Origin: Chryseobacterium gleum
GTDB lineage: Bacteria; Bacteroidota; Bacteroidia; Flavobacteriales_D; Sanyastnellaceae
Length of the DNA stretch: 17,828 bases
Assembly: GCA_945878835.1 (NCBI GenBank)
Contig: CAMCUG010000011.1
Location: 1-17,828, forward strand
Direction: 5' to 3'
The notes beneath the pieces are model-generated. The model ran no database searches. It was not told the DNA's origin and saw only the letters and a program-made list of their open reading frames with translations. Positions within the stretch are counted from its first letter, which is position 1. Each line of letters begins with the position of its first letter. The position numbers were made by a program, and so were the translations under genes. Shown here piece by piece: positions 1-6,721 of this stretch.

Positions 1-365
1 AAAACGCGCTCGCCGGGCTTTACGTCCGAAGCGAATTCTTTGTAGTTGGTGTAGATGTGAGTGGCTGTGCCGATTTGCTCTTCGGTAGTAATAATGATTT
101 GCTTTCCAGCTTCCAACATGACACCGTTGTCTTGCATAACACCCACACGCAACTTAGGACCTTGCAAATCTGCAAGTAAGGCTGTGTTTGTTCCCAACTC
201 TTTGTCAATCTCTCGAACAAATGCAACAACACTTGAATGATCATCGTGTGTGCCATGAGAAAAGTTCAAACGCACAACATTTAAGCCGGCTTCAATCATT
301 CCTTTCAGAACTTCTTTGTTTGCTGATACTGGACCGATGGTCGCAACTATTTTCGTTTTTTTCAT
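1..365 (-). CDS. pyk: Pyruvate kinase, N-terminal part (cut by window edge)
   Basis: Pyruvate kinase transfers phosphate from phosphoenolpyruvate to ADP, the last step of glycolysis, in the cytoplasm. Only about the first 121 residues are visible because the gene runs off the left edge. The protein opens with the family start KTKIVATIGP, followed by the barrel segment GLNVVRLNFSHG (around residues 29-40), which carries the conserved Arg and Asn-Phe-Ser-His substrate and cation ligands, and then LADLQGPKLRVG (around residues 66-77). It lies 2 bases after the stop of the IPExxxVDY gene on the same strand, so the two are almost certainly cotranscribed from the promoter near 813-820. This pairing is common in Bacteroidota. 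No frameshift is seen in the visible part. Confidence 0.95.
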   Translation of the reverse strand, partial: MKKTKIVATIGPVSANKEVLKGMIEAGLNVVRLNFSHGTHDDHSSVVAFVREIDKELGTNTALLADLQGPKLRVGVMQDNGVMLEAGKQIIITTEEQIGTATHIYTNYKEFASDVKPGERV

Positions 366-367
366 AA

Positions 368-781
368 TCAATCGAAGAACAAATGACTCACATGCTTTAA
401 ACTTTCTTGTGAAAGATGGAACGCCGCGAGTACGTTGTTTATTTTTCTTATTTGTTTAACCAATTCTTCTATGTCTTCTCTGCCTTCAACTTTCAGCAGA
501 TATTCTATTTGTGCATATTCAGGAATAAGCGCACCCTGGAGCGAACGATTCGAGATGAGGTGAATGGTAAAGTGATTTTCCTCGGAAACAAATTTGAACA
601 ACTCGTGCTCAGAGTTCTGTTCTTTTGTCTCGAGTATGTAGGGTTTCATGCGCTCCAAACTCCATCTCATATCCTTGTTTAAAAACCACGCCAATCGAAA
701 ATCCTTCTCTCTCGAGTTAATTCCGATTAATTCGAAATTCAAGTAATCTTCGTTTGAAAACGTAATGCTTTTAGCGCCCAT
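368..781 (-). CDS. IPExxxVDY family protein
   Basis: A small cytoplasmic protein of about 137 residues whose function is not known. It belongs to the Bacteroidota IPExxxVDY family, named for a short motif that here reads IPEYAQIEY (residues 86-94), so the Val-Asp of the name is replaced by Ile-Glu. No signal peptide or membrane segment is visible; the C-terminal third is charged and probably helical. I prefer the start at 781 (MGAKSITF) over an in-frame ATG at 853: the longer form would overlap the end of the upstream carboxypeptidase gene and would put the promoter-like TACCTTTG inside the coding region. The gene ends 2 bases before pyk. Its constant position next to pyk in this phylum suggests, but does not show, a link to pyruvate kinase. 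Confidence 0.85.
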   Translation of the reverse strand: MGAKSITFSNEDYLNFELIGINSREKDFRLAWFLNKDMRWSLERMKPYILETKEQNSEHELFKFVSEENHFTIHLISNRSLQGALIPEYAQIEYLLKVEGREDIEELVKQIRKINNVLAAFHLSQESLKHVSHLFFD

Positions 782-812
782 TTTAGTTAGTGTATTTTTT
801 ACACGAACTACA

Positions 813-820
813 CAAAGGTA
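813..820 (-). promoter_or_regulatory. Bacteroidota -7 promoter element for the IPExxxVDY-pyk pair
   Basis: On the minus strand the bases read TACCTTTG, an exact match to the Bacteroidota -7 consensus TAnnTTTG. It sits between the stop of the carboxypeptidase gene (822) and the ATG at 781, giving a predicted leader of roughly 25-30 nt. No good -33 TTG was found at the usual spacing, so the call rests on the -7 element and its position. Confidence 0.5.
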
Positions 821-821
821 G

Positions 822-1730
822 TTATTTCCATGTGAGTTGTGCGGAATTTTCATTCACAATTAATTCGGCATTTCGACCCATGTAAAATGCTCGATTATCA
901 TTCAAATGTCCTGCTGGAAATCCCATTGTTACGGGGATATTACAATCCAATCCAATTTCAAGAATCATTTCAACAAGAGATTTACCCCAAGGGTTATTAC
1001 TTGAAAATCCGAATTCTTCGGTGTTGTCGCGCATTTGAGTAAATCCGCCTAAAATCAACCCTGTTATATTCTTGAACATGCCCGCACGTTTCAAGGCAGT
1101 TATCATGCGATCTAAATGGTACAGCATCTCATCTACATCTTCCAAAAAAAGAATTTTTCCTTTCGTATTTAATTGGGTGGCTGATCCGAGCTGGCTGTAT
1201 ATGACCGATAAATTTCCACCTACAATTTTCCCTTCGGTGTTTCCTGTTTGAATTTGTTTTTCATTCCATTCGAATAAAAAAGACTCACCGAATAGCGCAA
1301 ATCTTAAATTCTCTAGCGCCTCTGGCGTAGCGTGTTCGAAGGAAACCGGCATGGTGGAATGAATGCAGGCAATGTCTTTGTTTGTGCAGGCATTCAGTAA
1401 AACGGTCACATCGGAATATCCACAAATCCATTTCGAGTTGTTGATGTGTGGAAGAATTTCGTCGATGGTGTGAATGGTGCCGTATCCACCTCGAGCCACT
1501 AGCAAGGCCTTCACCTCGTTGTCTTTCCACAAGGAGAGAAACGATTGCGTGCGATCTTCAATATTTCCAGCCAACTGAAAACTTGGCGTGAAAACATTTT
1601 CCGCCAATTTAATTTTCAGTCCCCACGATTCAATAACGCCTTTGGCATATTGCCATTGCTCGCTTGTAATGAATCTTGCCGTGGCAATAATGCCAATCGT
1701 GTCGCCTTGTTGTAAAAAAGCTGGTTGCAT
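822..1730 (-). CDS. S66-family LD-carboxypeptidase (murein tetrapeptide carboxypeptidase)
   Basis: Members of peptidase family S66 (LdcA type) remove the terminal D-alanine from the L-Lys/mDAP-D-Ala bond of cytoplasmic murein tetrapeptides during cell-wall recycling. The 302-residue length is normal. The expected triad can be read: nucleophile Ser106 in GYSDVT, Glu197 in FLEDVDE, and His275 in GFPAGH. The family motif ARGGYG lies at 79-84, and the N-terminal GDTIGIIA is also typical. No signal peptide is present, consistent with a cytoplasmic enzyme. The gene starts divergently from metG, about 57 bases apart, and is followed on the same strand by the IPExxxVDY-pyk pair, which has its own promoter element. 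Some S66 members instead cleave self-immunity substrates such as microcin C (MccF type), but the wall-recycling role is the default reading. Confidence 0.9.
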   Translation of the reverse strand: MQPAFLQQGDTIGIIATARFITSEQWQYAKGVIESWGLKIKLAENVFTPSFQLAGNIEDRTQSFLSLWKDNEVKALLVARGGYGTIHTIDEILPHINNSKWICGYSDVTVLLNACTNKDIACIHSTMPVSFEHATPEALENLRFALFGESFLFEWNEKQIQTGNTEGKIVGGNLSVIYSQLGSATQLNTKGKILFLEDVDEMLYHLDRMITALKRAGMFKNITGLILGGFTQMRDNTEEFGFSSNNPWGKSLVEMILEIGLDCNIPVTMGFPAGHLNDNRAFYMGRNAELIVNENSAQLTWK

Positions 1731-1743
1731 CGCTTTATCTTTG
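1710..1743 (+). promoter_or_regulatory. Putative metG promoter
   Basis: TATCTTTG at 1736-1743 matches the Bacteroidota -7 consensus TAnnTTTG exactly. A TTG at 1710-1712 lies 23 nt upstream, at the long end of the accepted -33 spacing. It lies partly inside the start of the divergent carboxypeptidase gene. The predicted leader to the metG ATG at 1788 is about 40 nt. Confidence 0.5.
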
Positions 1744-1755
1744 GTTCGCTAAATT

Positions 1756-1769
1756 CGCAGTTTTCTGCG
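1756..1769 (+). promoter_or_regulatory. Small perfect hairpin in the metG leader
   Basis: CGCAG at 1756-1760 and CTGCG at 1765-1769 form a perfect 5-bp stem closed by a TTTT loop. It falls in the predicted 5' leader of metG, between the promoter and the ATG. It is too small to be a T-box or a known riboswitch; it could affect mRNA stability or translation, or it may be chance. Confidence 0.3.
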
Positions 1770-1787
1770 CAAAACACTATAAAAAAG

Positions 1788-3836
1788 ATGAAGTCACCGA
1801 AAAGACACCTTGTAACCTCAGCTCTTCCATACGCGAATGGTCCTTTACACATTGGACACATCGCAGGTGCATATTTGCCTGCCGATATTTACGTTCGCTA
1901 TTTAAGAGGGAAGGAAAAGGACGTGGCTTTTATCTGTGGCTCCGACGAACATGGCGCTGCCATTACGTTGCGCGCAAAGAAGGAGGGAAAGACTCCCCGC
2001 GAAATCGTAGATTTTTATCACAAGCTCATGGGCGATGCATTTCGTGATTTCGGAATTTCATTCGATGAATATTACAGAACATCGTCTCCGGAACACATTG
2101 AAATGAGTCAGCAAATTTTTCTTGAATTGAAAGAAAAAGGCATTCTCGAAACACAACGATCTGAGCAGTATTTCGATGCAGAAGCACAACAGTTTTTAGC
2201 GGACAGATATATCACAGGAACTTGTCCGAAGTGCTCGAGTGAAAAGGCTTACGGAGACCAATGTGAGAAATGTGGTTCAACATTAAGTCCAACAGAATTA
2301 ATCAATCCCGTTTCTACTTTAAGTGGAAGCACGCCTATTCTAAAAGAAACCACGCACTGGTATTTGCCTATGCAACACCACAGCGAGTGGGTGCGCGATT
2401 TTATTGAAAACGGAAAACTAAACGGGGAGCAACATCACGATCCTTCGAAATGGAAGTCGCATGTGGTTGGACAGTGTTTAAGTTGGATCGACGGAGGTCT
2501 TCAAGCTCGCGCAATGACACGTGATTTAGACTGGGGAGTTCCAGTTCCGGGTGAAGAAGGAAAGGTGTTGTACGTGTGGCTCGATGCACCAATTGGTTAT
2601 ATCACCAACACGAAAGTTTGGGCTGAAACGAACGGAAAGAATTGGGAAGACTATTGGAAGAACGATGAAACTGAAATGGTTCATTTCATTGGGAAAGACA
2701 ACATTGTTTTTCACTGCATCATTTTTCCAATTATATTGAAATCGCACGGCGGGTTCAATCTGCCAGTAAATGTTCCGGCCAATGAGTTCATGAATTTGGA
2801 AGGAGATAAAATTTCAACTTCAAGAAATTGGGCCGTTTGGTTGCATGAATATTTGGAAGATTTTCCGAATCGTCAAGATGAAATGCGCTATGTTTTGGCT
2901 TCCATTATGCCTGAGCAAAAAGACAGTGAGTTCACTTGGAACGACTTCAAAGACCGCGTGAACAATGAGCTTGCTGATATCGTAGGAAATTTTGTAAACC
3001 GTGTTTTCGTTCTAACACACAAATATTACGAAGGAAAAGTTTCGAACCCAACGTTCGATGCATCTTCACAATTTGAAGAAGCGCAAACTGCCTTCAATAC
3101 CATTGGTGAAAAGATTGAAGCTTATCGTTTCCGCGAAGCGCAGGCCTTGGCTATTCATTTGGCGCGTATCGGAAACAAGTTGCTCACCGAGACTGAACCG
3201 TGGAAACTTCAAAAAACTGAACCTGAAAAAACAGAAGGTATTTTGAACACATGTGTTCAGCTGGTTGCCACCCTGTCTTTGGCTTTAGAGCCTTTCCTTC
3301 CATATACAGCAAAGAAATTGAAAGCTGGTTTGCAGTGGGAAGGAGTGAAGTGGGATGATGTGAATGTTTCACAATTAATTCCAGCAGGACATACCATTGG
3401 TGAGTTGCCTATTCTTTTCCAAAAAATAACGGACGAGGAAGTTGCCATTCAAGTGGCGAAGTTGGAAGCGTCCAAAGTTCAACCCGAGGTTGATGTGGAA
3501 GCGATAAAACCAAATGTTTCGTTTGAAGATTTTCAGAATATGGATTTGCGCATTGCTGAAGTAATAGAAGCGCAGCGTGTTCCGAAGACTAAGAAATTGT
3601 TGCAATTGAAATTGCGTATCGGAACCGAAGAGCGCACCGTTATTTCGGGTATTGCTGAATCATACGAGCCCGAGCAAGTCGTGGGTAAGCAAGTATTATA
3701 CTTAGCGAATTTAGCCCCAAGAGAGATCAAAGGTGTAGAGTCTTCAGGTATGATCTTAATGGCTGAAAACAACAAGGGAGAGCTTTCGTTGCTCTCCCCT
3801 GAACGTCCCGTTGAATCGGGAAATAGTGTACGCTAA
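1788..3836 (+). CDS. metG: Methionine-tRNA ligase (methionyl-tRNA synthetase)
   Basis: Charges tRNA-Met and initiator tRNA with methionine using ATP, in the cytoplasm. The protein has 682 residues, close to the E. coli type. The class I signature HIGH is at residues 21-24 (PYANGPLHIGH). A zinc knuckle with Cys146, Cys149, Cys159 and Cys162 is present. The KMSKS loop reads KISTS (341-345), a common MetRS variant. The C-terminal EMAP/Trbp111-like tRNA-binding and dimerisation domain starts near residue 578 (FQNMDLRIAEV, then VISGIAE and NLAPREIKGVESSGMIL). I chose ATG 1788 because an in-frame ATG at 1725 would add 21 residues before the family start and would place the promoter element inside the gene. 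It ends 2 bases from the stop of convergent ftsZ, with no separate terminator space. Confidence 0.97.
   Translation: MKSPKRHLVTSALPYANGPLHIGHIAGAYLPADIYVRYLRGKEKDVAFICGSDEHGAAITLRAKKEGKTPREIVDFYHKLMGDAFRDFGISFDEYYRTSSPEHIEMSQQIFLELKEKGILETQRSEQYFDAEAQQFLADRYITGTCPKCSSEKAYGDQCEKCGSTLSPTELINPVSTLSGSTPILKETTHWYLPMQHHSEWVRDFIENGKLNGEQHHDPSKWKSHVVGQCLSWIDGGLQARAMTRDLDWGVPVPGEEGKVLYVWLDAPIGYITNTKVWAETNGKNWEDYWKNDETEMVHFIGKDNIVFHCIIFPIILKSHGGFNLPVNVPANEFMNLEGDKISTSRNWAVWLHEYLEDFPNRQDEMRYVLASIMPEQKDSEFTWNDFKDRVNNELADIVGNFVNRVFVLTHKYYEGKVSNPTFDASSQFEEAQTAFNTIGEKIEAYRFREAQALAIHLARIGNKLLTETEPWKLQKTEPEKTEGILNTCVQLVATLSLALEPFLPYTAKKLKAGLQWEGVKWDDVNVSQLIPAGHTIGELPILFQKITDEEVAIQVAKLEASKVQPEVDVEAIKPNVSFEDFQNMDLRIAEVIEAQRVPKTKKLLQLKLRIGTEERTVISGIAESYEPEQVVGKQVLYLANLAPREIKGVESSGMILMAENNKGELSLLSPERPVESGNSVR
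3776..3821 (-). terminator. Two tandem hairpins at the metG/ftsZ junction, possible ftsZ terminator
   Basis: GGGAGAGC (3776-3783) and GCTCTCCC (3791-3798) form a perfect 8-bp GC-rich stem with a 7-nt loop. A second stem, TCCCG (3806-3810) with CGGGA (3817-3821), lies beside it. Both are inside the last codons of metG. Read on the minus strand, downstream of the ftsZ stop, the larger stem is followed by the T-rich TTGTTGTTTTC, so it could terminate ftsZ transcription. Folding was judged by eye. Confidence 0.4.
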
Positions 3837-3838
3837 GA

Positions 3839-5575
3839 TCAGTCTACATTATCGTGTAAGAATGGATTGTTTGTGCGCAATTCAATTCGTGTATTTCCAT
3901 TCTCGTCTGTTACTTCTCTTGAGATTGTGCGAGAAACTGTGTTTTCACTTGAGTGATTTCCTTCGTCAAGCGTAACTTTTCTTCTCATGAATGCAGGCTC
4001 ACTCTCCAATTCATTCAATCCGTTTGGAGATTTCATGCGCATAGTGTATTCACGAATACGTGCTTCACGCTCTTTGTTGCGGGCTTGTAGTTCTGTGCGA
4101 GGTGGACGATTTTCAGTAGCGACCTCTTGTTTGAAAGTCATTTGCACCTCAGGAACCTCGCGGTCAGAAGTAGGACGAATGCTTTCGAACGCAGGAACGA
4201 ATGGTGTCTCAGTTTCAGTGTTCTCTTGAATTTTAAATGTGCTCAACTCTGGAATTTCAGGTTCTTCTAATTCCATTTTCACTGTTTCTTCGTTGGCCAA
4301 TTCAGCTTTTTCGAATTCAGCGAATGAAAACAAAGCCACTTGTTTAACAGGCTCTTCAACGGATGGATTCGATTCAAATGAGTTTTCAATTTCCAATTCA
4401 ATCTCGTCGGCCAATACCAATTTGAAAGGCTCCTCAGTTACTTCTGCTACTGTTGATTCAGTGATGGTATCTGTTTCAGCGACTACTGCAGGAATTTCTT
4501 CCACAACTGCGAACGGCGCAGTTGGCGCATCCCCTAAAATGAATACAGCAGCTGGGGCAGGTGTTTCTTTTACAGCATTAAGCGGAAGTAACGTGGCAAT
4601 TTCTTTTGCCGCGAAACCGGTTGCAATAACGTTCACACAAATATCTTCTCCGAGTTGTTCGTCTTTGCCATAACCCCAAATGATGTCTGCTTCCGGACCA
4701 GCAAGTTCTTGAATGAAATCGGTAATCTCTCCGATCTCGTCCATTTTCAACTCATTGTTTCCGTATGTAATATTTAACAAAATGTGAGAAGCTCCTGTAA
4801 TATCATCGTCGTTCAACAAAGGCGATTCCATAGCCAATTGCACAGCTCGCAGAGCCTGGCCTTCACCATTTGCTCTTCCGCTGCCCATAATGGCTACTCC
4901 GCTTCCACGCATTACCGTTATAACGTCGTTCATGTCCACGTTCACAATACCAGTAATAGTTATTAACTCGGCAATGCTTTTAGCTGCTGTGCAAAGCACA
5001 TCATCTGCATGACTGAATGCATTGCTTAAAGAAAGGTTTCCGTATAGTTCACGCAACTTATCGTTGCGAATAATCAAAAGCGTATCAACAGCCTTGCGCA
5101 TTTCTTCAATACCGGCGCTTGCTTGAGCAGTTCTTTTCTTGTTTTCAAAAGCGAAAGGAACGGTAACAATACCTACCGTAAGAATACCCATTTCCTTTGC
5201 AACTTGCGCAATGACAGGAGCAGCACCTGTTCCGGTACCGCCACCCATTCCAGCAGTAACGAAAACCATTTGAAGATCGGGGTTAAACAACGCACGAATT
5301 TCTTCGATGGACTCCATGGCAGCATCTCGACCCACTTCTGGACGAGCCCCTGCTCCGCGACCTTTTGTAAGCGTATGACCCAATTGCATTTTGTTTAGAA
5401 TTGGGCTGTTGTCTAACGATTGAGCATCGGTGTTACACACAACGAAGTCTACACCGTTAATTCCTTTGTTGAACATGTAGTTAACGGCGTTTGAGCCGCC
5501 ACCACCAACACCAACAACTTTGATGATGGCGTTTTCTTCTTGTTTTGGAAGATTGAAATTGAGCAAATCTGACAT
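3839..5575 (-). CDS. ftsZ: Cell division protein FtsZ
   Basis: Tubulin-like GTPase that polymerises at mid-cell and organises the division machinery. The protein has 578 residues. The nucleotide-binding start GVGGGGSNA is at 22-30, the tubulin signature GGGTGTG at 111-117, and the catalytic T7 loop as NVDMND at 212-217. The globular core ends near residue 320. It is followed by a roughly 200-residue acidic Glu/Pro/Val-rich linker, which is long, as in other Bacteroidota. A conserved tail follows: EPAFMRRKVTLDE, then a final segment ending NNPFLHDNVD. I chose ATG 5575 (MSDLLNFN) because the longer in-frame form adds 21 unrelated residues. The gene is alone on its strand: upstream is divergent fur, not ftsA, and downstream is convergent metG. 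It therefore lies outside the usual division and cell-wall (dcw) gene cluster. Confidence 0.97.
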   Translation of the reverse strand: MSDLLNFNLPKQEENAIIKVVGVGGGGSNAVNYMFNKGINGVDFVVCNTDAQSLDNSPILNKMQLGHTLTKGRGAGARPEVGRDAAMESIEEIRALFNPDLQMVFVTAGMGGGTGTGAAPVIAQVAKEMGILTVGIVTVPFAFENKKRTAQASAGIEEMRKAVDTLLIIRNDKLRELYGNLSLSNAFSHADDVLCTAAKSIAELITITGIVNVDMNDVITVMRGSGVAIMGSGRANGEGQALRAVQLAMESPLLNDDDITGASHILLNITYGNNELKMDEIGEITDFIQELAGPEADIIWGYGKDEQLGEDICVNVIATGFAAKEIATLLPLNAVKETPAPAAVFILGDAPTAPFAVVEEIPAVVAETDTITESTVAEVTEEPFKLVLADEIELEIENSFESNPSVEEPVKQVALFSFAEFEKAELANEETVKMELEEPEIPELSTFKIQENTETETPFVPAFESIRPTSDREVPEVQMTFKQEVATENRPPRTELQARNKEREARIREYTMRMKSPNGLNELESEPAFMRRKVTLDEGNHSSENTVSRTISREVTDENGNTRIELRTNNPFLHDNVD

Positions 5576-5746
5576 CGTATAAAAGCTTTTTGAGGTAGGT
5601 AAATCAGTAAATTTTGGTTTTCCGAAGTAAGCACACAATTGCTCTTTGTTGCAAACGCACTTTTCAAAATAGTGAACTACTAGATGTTAGTAAAGAGTTG
5701 TTGTGGAAATGAATAAATATTATATGGAAGAAAAAATCTCACGTTG

Positions 5747-5754
5747 TACATTTG
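5747..5754 (+). promoter_or_regulatory. -7 promoter element next to the fur-like start codon
   Basis: TACATTTG is an exact match to TAnnTTTG and ends only 5 nt before the preferred ATG at 5760. A TATG at 5723-5726 sits 20 nt upstream as a weak -33 candidate. If this promoter is used, transcription starts at or within a few bases of the ATG, so the mRNA would be leaderless or nearly so. It lies in the ftsZ-fur divergent region (5576-5759), where I could not place a convincing ftsZ promoter. Confidence 0.5.
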
Positions 5755-5759
5755 CGCAC

Positions 5760-6200
5760 ATGTCCCAACAAGATATTCAAGATAAGGTCAAGGAAATTTT
5801 CACGGCGTATTTAGAAAAGCATTTGCATCGCAAAACGCCAGAGCGATATGCTATTCTAGCGGAGATTTATACCATCGACGATCACTTCGATATTGAAGCG
5901 CTCTATGTTCGAATGAAGAACAAGAAATACCGAGTTTCCAGAGCAACGTTGTACAACACGATAGAGTTATTGCTGAACTGCGCACTTGTAAGAAAAAATC
6001 AGTTCGGACAGAACATAGCGCATTTCGAAAAGGCCTATCAGAATAAACAGCACGATCACATTATTTTAACAGACACCGGGGAGGTCTTCGAATTTTGTGA
6101 CCCAAGAATTCAAAACATTAAGTCAACATTGGAAGAGATTTTTGACATTGAAATTTCCATGCACAGCCTTAATTTTTATGGAAAAAGGAAAAGGAAATAG
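5760..6200 (+). CDS. Fur-family transcriptional regulator
   Basis: Metal- or redox-responsive DNA-binding regulator of the Fur/PerR/Zur family, 146 residues from the preferred ATG 5760. The N-terminal winged helix contains RKTPERYAIL (24-33) and the recognition helix RVSRATLYNTIELL (58-71). The dimerisation and metal domain keeps ligand positions Glu90 (HFEKA), His98-Asp99-His100 and the late His in MHSLNFYG. Unusually, the structural zinc CxxC that normally follows the HDH motif reads Thr104-Asp-Thr106-Gly107, and the second CxxC near the C-terminus is replaced by a basic tail, GKRKRK. The start choice rests on where family homology begins and on the -7 element at 5747-5754; an ATG at 5703 would add 19 residues. 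It is divergent from ftsZ. The specific metal or ligand cannot be told. Confidence 0.88.
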   Translation: MSQQDIQDKVKEIFTAYLEKHLHRKTPERYAILAEIYTIDDHFDIEALYVRMKNKKYRVSRATLYNTIELLLNCALVRKNQFGQNIAHFEKAYQNKQHDHIILTDTGEVFEFCDPRIQNIKSTLEEIFDIEISMHSLNFYGKRKRK

Positions 6201-6220
6201 TTTCCTATTTCCTTTCCCTT
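6185..6220. terminator. Long stem-loop between convergent fur and secreted-protein gene
   Basis: Bases 6185-6200 pair with 6205-6220 in a 16-bp stem with one mismatch (6189/6216) and a TTTC loop. The left arm is purine-rich, the right pyrimidine-rich. The stem includes the fur stop codon TAG (6198-6200). It sits in the 40-base gap between two convergent genes, the usual place for a bidirectional terminator. It lacks a clean run of T afterwards (CTTCTTAAAAG follows), so termination is inferred. Confidence 0.5.
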
Positions 6221-6240
6221 CTTAAAAGTTATCTTCTATT

Positions 6241-6639
6241 TTATTTAGCCGAAAGCAATGCTGTAGGCTCTTGGTAGTAGCGATCAGGTTTTTGAGCGCC
6301 ATCGAAATTCCAACGTTGCCATGCACCAACTCTCACTCCGCTTTCATAAAGACCTTGAGACTCTTTAATTCCGTTCGCGAAGAAATATACGAATTCACCT
6401 TGCGCAATACTCAGAGACTCATCCATGTATGTACCAGTCATCATTAGTTCACCCGTTTGGAAGTTAACTTTCACTTCAAAAAGAGACTCATTTACTTGAG
6501 TAATTGATCGTGTGAATTTTGCTGCCGCCTTGTTCTTTGTTACATTCAATTGAGCATCTAACAATTGAGTGGTTGTTTGAGCGAAAGCGCTTGTTGTAAG
6601 AACGATTAGCGCGATAAGAGTGAATAATTTAGTTTTCAT
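6241..6639 (-). CDS. Secreted or periplasmic protein with MORN-like repeats, function unknown
   Basis: A 132-residue protein I cannot assign to a characterised function. It starts with a clear signal peptide (Lys-rich start, hydrophobic core, cleavage likely after AFA at residue 20). The mature part carries two or three repeats resembling MORN/YwqK-type modules, with Gly-x-x-x-x-Tyr spacing: TGELMMTGTYMD, GEFVYFFANGIKESQGLYESG and GAWQRWNFDG. In Bacteroidota such repeats are frequent in exported proteins often labelled antitoxin-like (YwqK), but that label is only by similarity and no toxin gene is adjacent. It faces fur tail-to-tail and starts divergently from the gene at 6722, 82 bases apart. 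No T9SS sorting domain is present. An outer-surface or periplasmic location is inferred. Confidence 0.75.
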   Translation of the reverse strand: MKTKLFTLIALIVLTTSAFAQTTTQLLDAQLNVTKNKAAAKFTRSITQVNESLFEVKVNFQTGELMMTGTYMDESLSIAQGEFVYFFANGIKESQGLYESGVRVGAWQRWNFDGAQKPDRYYQEPTALLSAK

Positions 6640-6721
6640 GAGGTAGTTTGTTATGTTGGGTATACCTACCTTCGCCTAGAAAGGTTACATTTTTTAAAAT
6701 ATTTTTTAGAAACGCACGATA

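Noticed and set aside
1725..1787. Longer metG starting at ATG 1725
   Set aside because: The extra 21 residues precede the conserved MetRS start, and the -7 promoter element would then lie inside the coding region.
4239..4673. 144-codon open frame on the plus strand, rich in Ser, opposite the ftsZ linker
   Set aside because: It mirrors the Glu/Val/Pro-rich linker of ftsZ; low-complexity coding DNA leaves the opposite strand open. No family features, and ftsZ is certain.
5576..5759. Search for a Fur box or ftsZ promoter in the ftsZ-fur divergent region
   Set aside because: AT-rich stretches such as AATAAATATTATA do not match the GATAATGATAATCATTATC pattern. For ftsZ only near matches (TGCGTTTG on the minus strand) without a proper -33 box were seen.
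6241..6639. Toxin-antitoxin reading of the MORN/YwqK-like protein
   Set aside because: It has a signal peptide and no neighbouring toxin candidate; the antitoxin label of such proteins rests on weak similarity.
6659..6666. GGTATACC palindrome in the divergent region between 6639 and 6722
   Set aside because: Only 8 bases, a length expected by chance, and it does not extend outward.
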